DNA from: Plasmodium brasilianum
Lineage: Eukaryota > Apicomplexa > Aconoidasida > Haemosporida > Plasmodiidae
Reading direction: 5' to 3'
Length of the DNA: 64,000 bases
Assembly: GCF_023973825.1 (NCBI RefSeq)
Contig: NC_090115.1
Location: forward strand, 124,001-188,000
Shown here: positions 63,056-64,000 of the stretch, in pieces
Numbering within the stretch: position 1 is the stretch's first letter
How the letters are laid out: each line of letters starts with the position of its first letter
Translations under genes and position numbers: made by a program
The notes under the pieces: generated by a model
What the model was told of the DNA's origin: nothing
Database searches by the model: none
Seen by the model: the letters and a program-made list of their open reading frames with translations, nothing else

Positions 63056-64000
63056 AAAAAACACACCTGATAAATTAATTATGTATAAAACGTACAAACT
63101 AATAATCCAGTAACTCTAACCTTTGTACGAATTTTCAAAAATTTAAAAATATAATTACTGCCATTATATGTAGTAATTCGATAAATTATTAGTACGATAA
63201 ACAAATGTAATTCAAGAGTAAAGAGGCGAACATGTTCTCTTAAGTAAATAATATAAAATATGATTAATAAAAAAAATAAAACAAAATAAAATAATTTCCA
63301 CTACTTTTTATAATATTATATATATATATATATATATATTGTATACCATTATATTTTTTCCTTTTTCCACGCCATATATAATAATAATATATAAATGTGC
63401 GTATCAGAAATACGTTAAAGATTCTTAATTTTCATATTTGTAAAACTCCATAAAAATATAATAATATTATTTTAAAAAAAAAAGTCTTACTATTTTTAAT
63501 TTTGTACATAATATACATAGCAGCCCATACCAATTTAATACATTATGATGCAGAAGTTATATTATTGTTAATCCCTATAAACTTTACCGGGATAAAATAT
63601 AATACTTACTAGTTCAGTGAATTGAAATTGGATTAAGATAATAATCGTACTACCACTACTTCTAACAATAATCATAATATTGGTGAGTGTTCTTATTATA
63701 ATATATATTTATATGTATGAATAAAAATTGAAATTATGGAATATTCTGAAAAATGGCTGTACAAAAAATAAGTACAAGAACGCGATCACTCTAGTTTTGT
63801 ACTTTTAATGCATGCTTAACGTAATTTATCATGTACTTTATAAATATTTATATATTTTAGTAGTACATAATTTTTAAGTTTATATTCTAAAATATATATA
63901 AATCTAGATATATATAGATATAGATATCTATATCTATATATATATAAAAAAAAAAAAAAAAAAATTATAAGATTAAAATTTATATATAATAATATATATA
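63056..64000. other. AT-rich right end
   Basis: No gene is supported. A minus-strand ATG around 63683 opens MIIVRSSGSTIIILIQFQFT and is followed by a GTAAGT. This resembles a short first exon, but no second exon is visible within the window. Confidence 0.45.

Noticed and set aside
62837..63097. Minus-strand poly-Phe/Ser ORFs
   Set aside because: They are the reverse reading of a 12-bp (gaaatagaaaac)-type array. Neither strand has support for a real protein.
1..64000. Telomere repeats
   Set aside because: I saw no run of the Plasmodium GGGTT(T/C)A heptamer on either strand. The subtelomeric call rests on gene content only.

Overview
The window is a chromosome-end (subtelomeric) stretch of a malaria parasite, genus Plasmodium, most likely a primate-infecting species of the vivax/malariae/ovale/gonderi type; I cannot name the species. 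The evidence is six intact multi-exon PIR-superfamily (vir/kir/cyir-like) surface-protein genes, a two-exon exported-protein gene with a recessed hydrophobic segment and a PEXEL-like motif, a decayed PST-A/lysophospholipase gene, extreme A+T richness between genes, long poly-A/poly-T and (TA)n tracts, many minisatellites and canonical GT...AG introns. I saw no telomere heptamers, rRNA, tRNA or bacterial features.

Layout. 0-8.6 kb is AT-rich and gene-poor, with two plus-strand coding relics (about 1.49-1.86 and 4.09-4.31 kb). 8.6-9.72 kb (minus) is a PST-A-type alpha/beta hydrolase whose frame is intact except for four in-frame stops. From 14.5 to 50 kb lie six PIR genes, all on the minus strand: A (14491-16287), B (22446-23793), C (28141-29537), D (34108-35791), E (42364-43994) and F (48377-49998). 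I resolved their exons by joining phase-compatible splice sites; the joined products are 329, 339, 344, 349, 338 and 309 aa. Each has a short first exon, a large Cys-containing second exon ending in a membrane segment, and a last exon that starts FTP(L/F)G or a variant. F has an extra intron and lacks the usual N-terminal Cys block. The spacers carry minisatellites, coding relics and a duplicated block (about 18.89-19.37 and 25.60-26.06 kb).

40.36-41.39 kb (minus) and 51.68-54.89 kb (plus) hold chains of very short exons that no single long ORF reveals. The second has three consecutive phase-matched exons coding for a hydrophobic, multi-pass membrane protein and two phase-matched terminal exons; I do not recognise the protein. 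Next come a signal-peptide-like exon (55245-55339), an acidic repeat protein with an in-frame TGA (55838-56563), the exported-protein gene (58836-60125, minus) and a frameshifted relic (61745-62064). The last 2 kb is low-complexity DNA.

Biologically this is an antigen and exported-protein locus. The PIR proteins and the 58.8-60.1 kb protein are expected to be made in blood stages and sent to the infected red cell or its surface. The hydrolase, the relics and the duplicated spacer point to repeated gene birth and decay.
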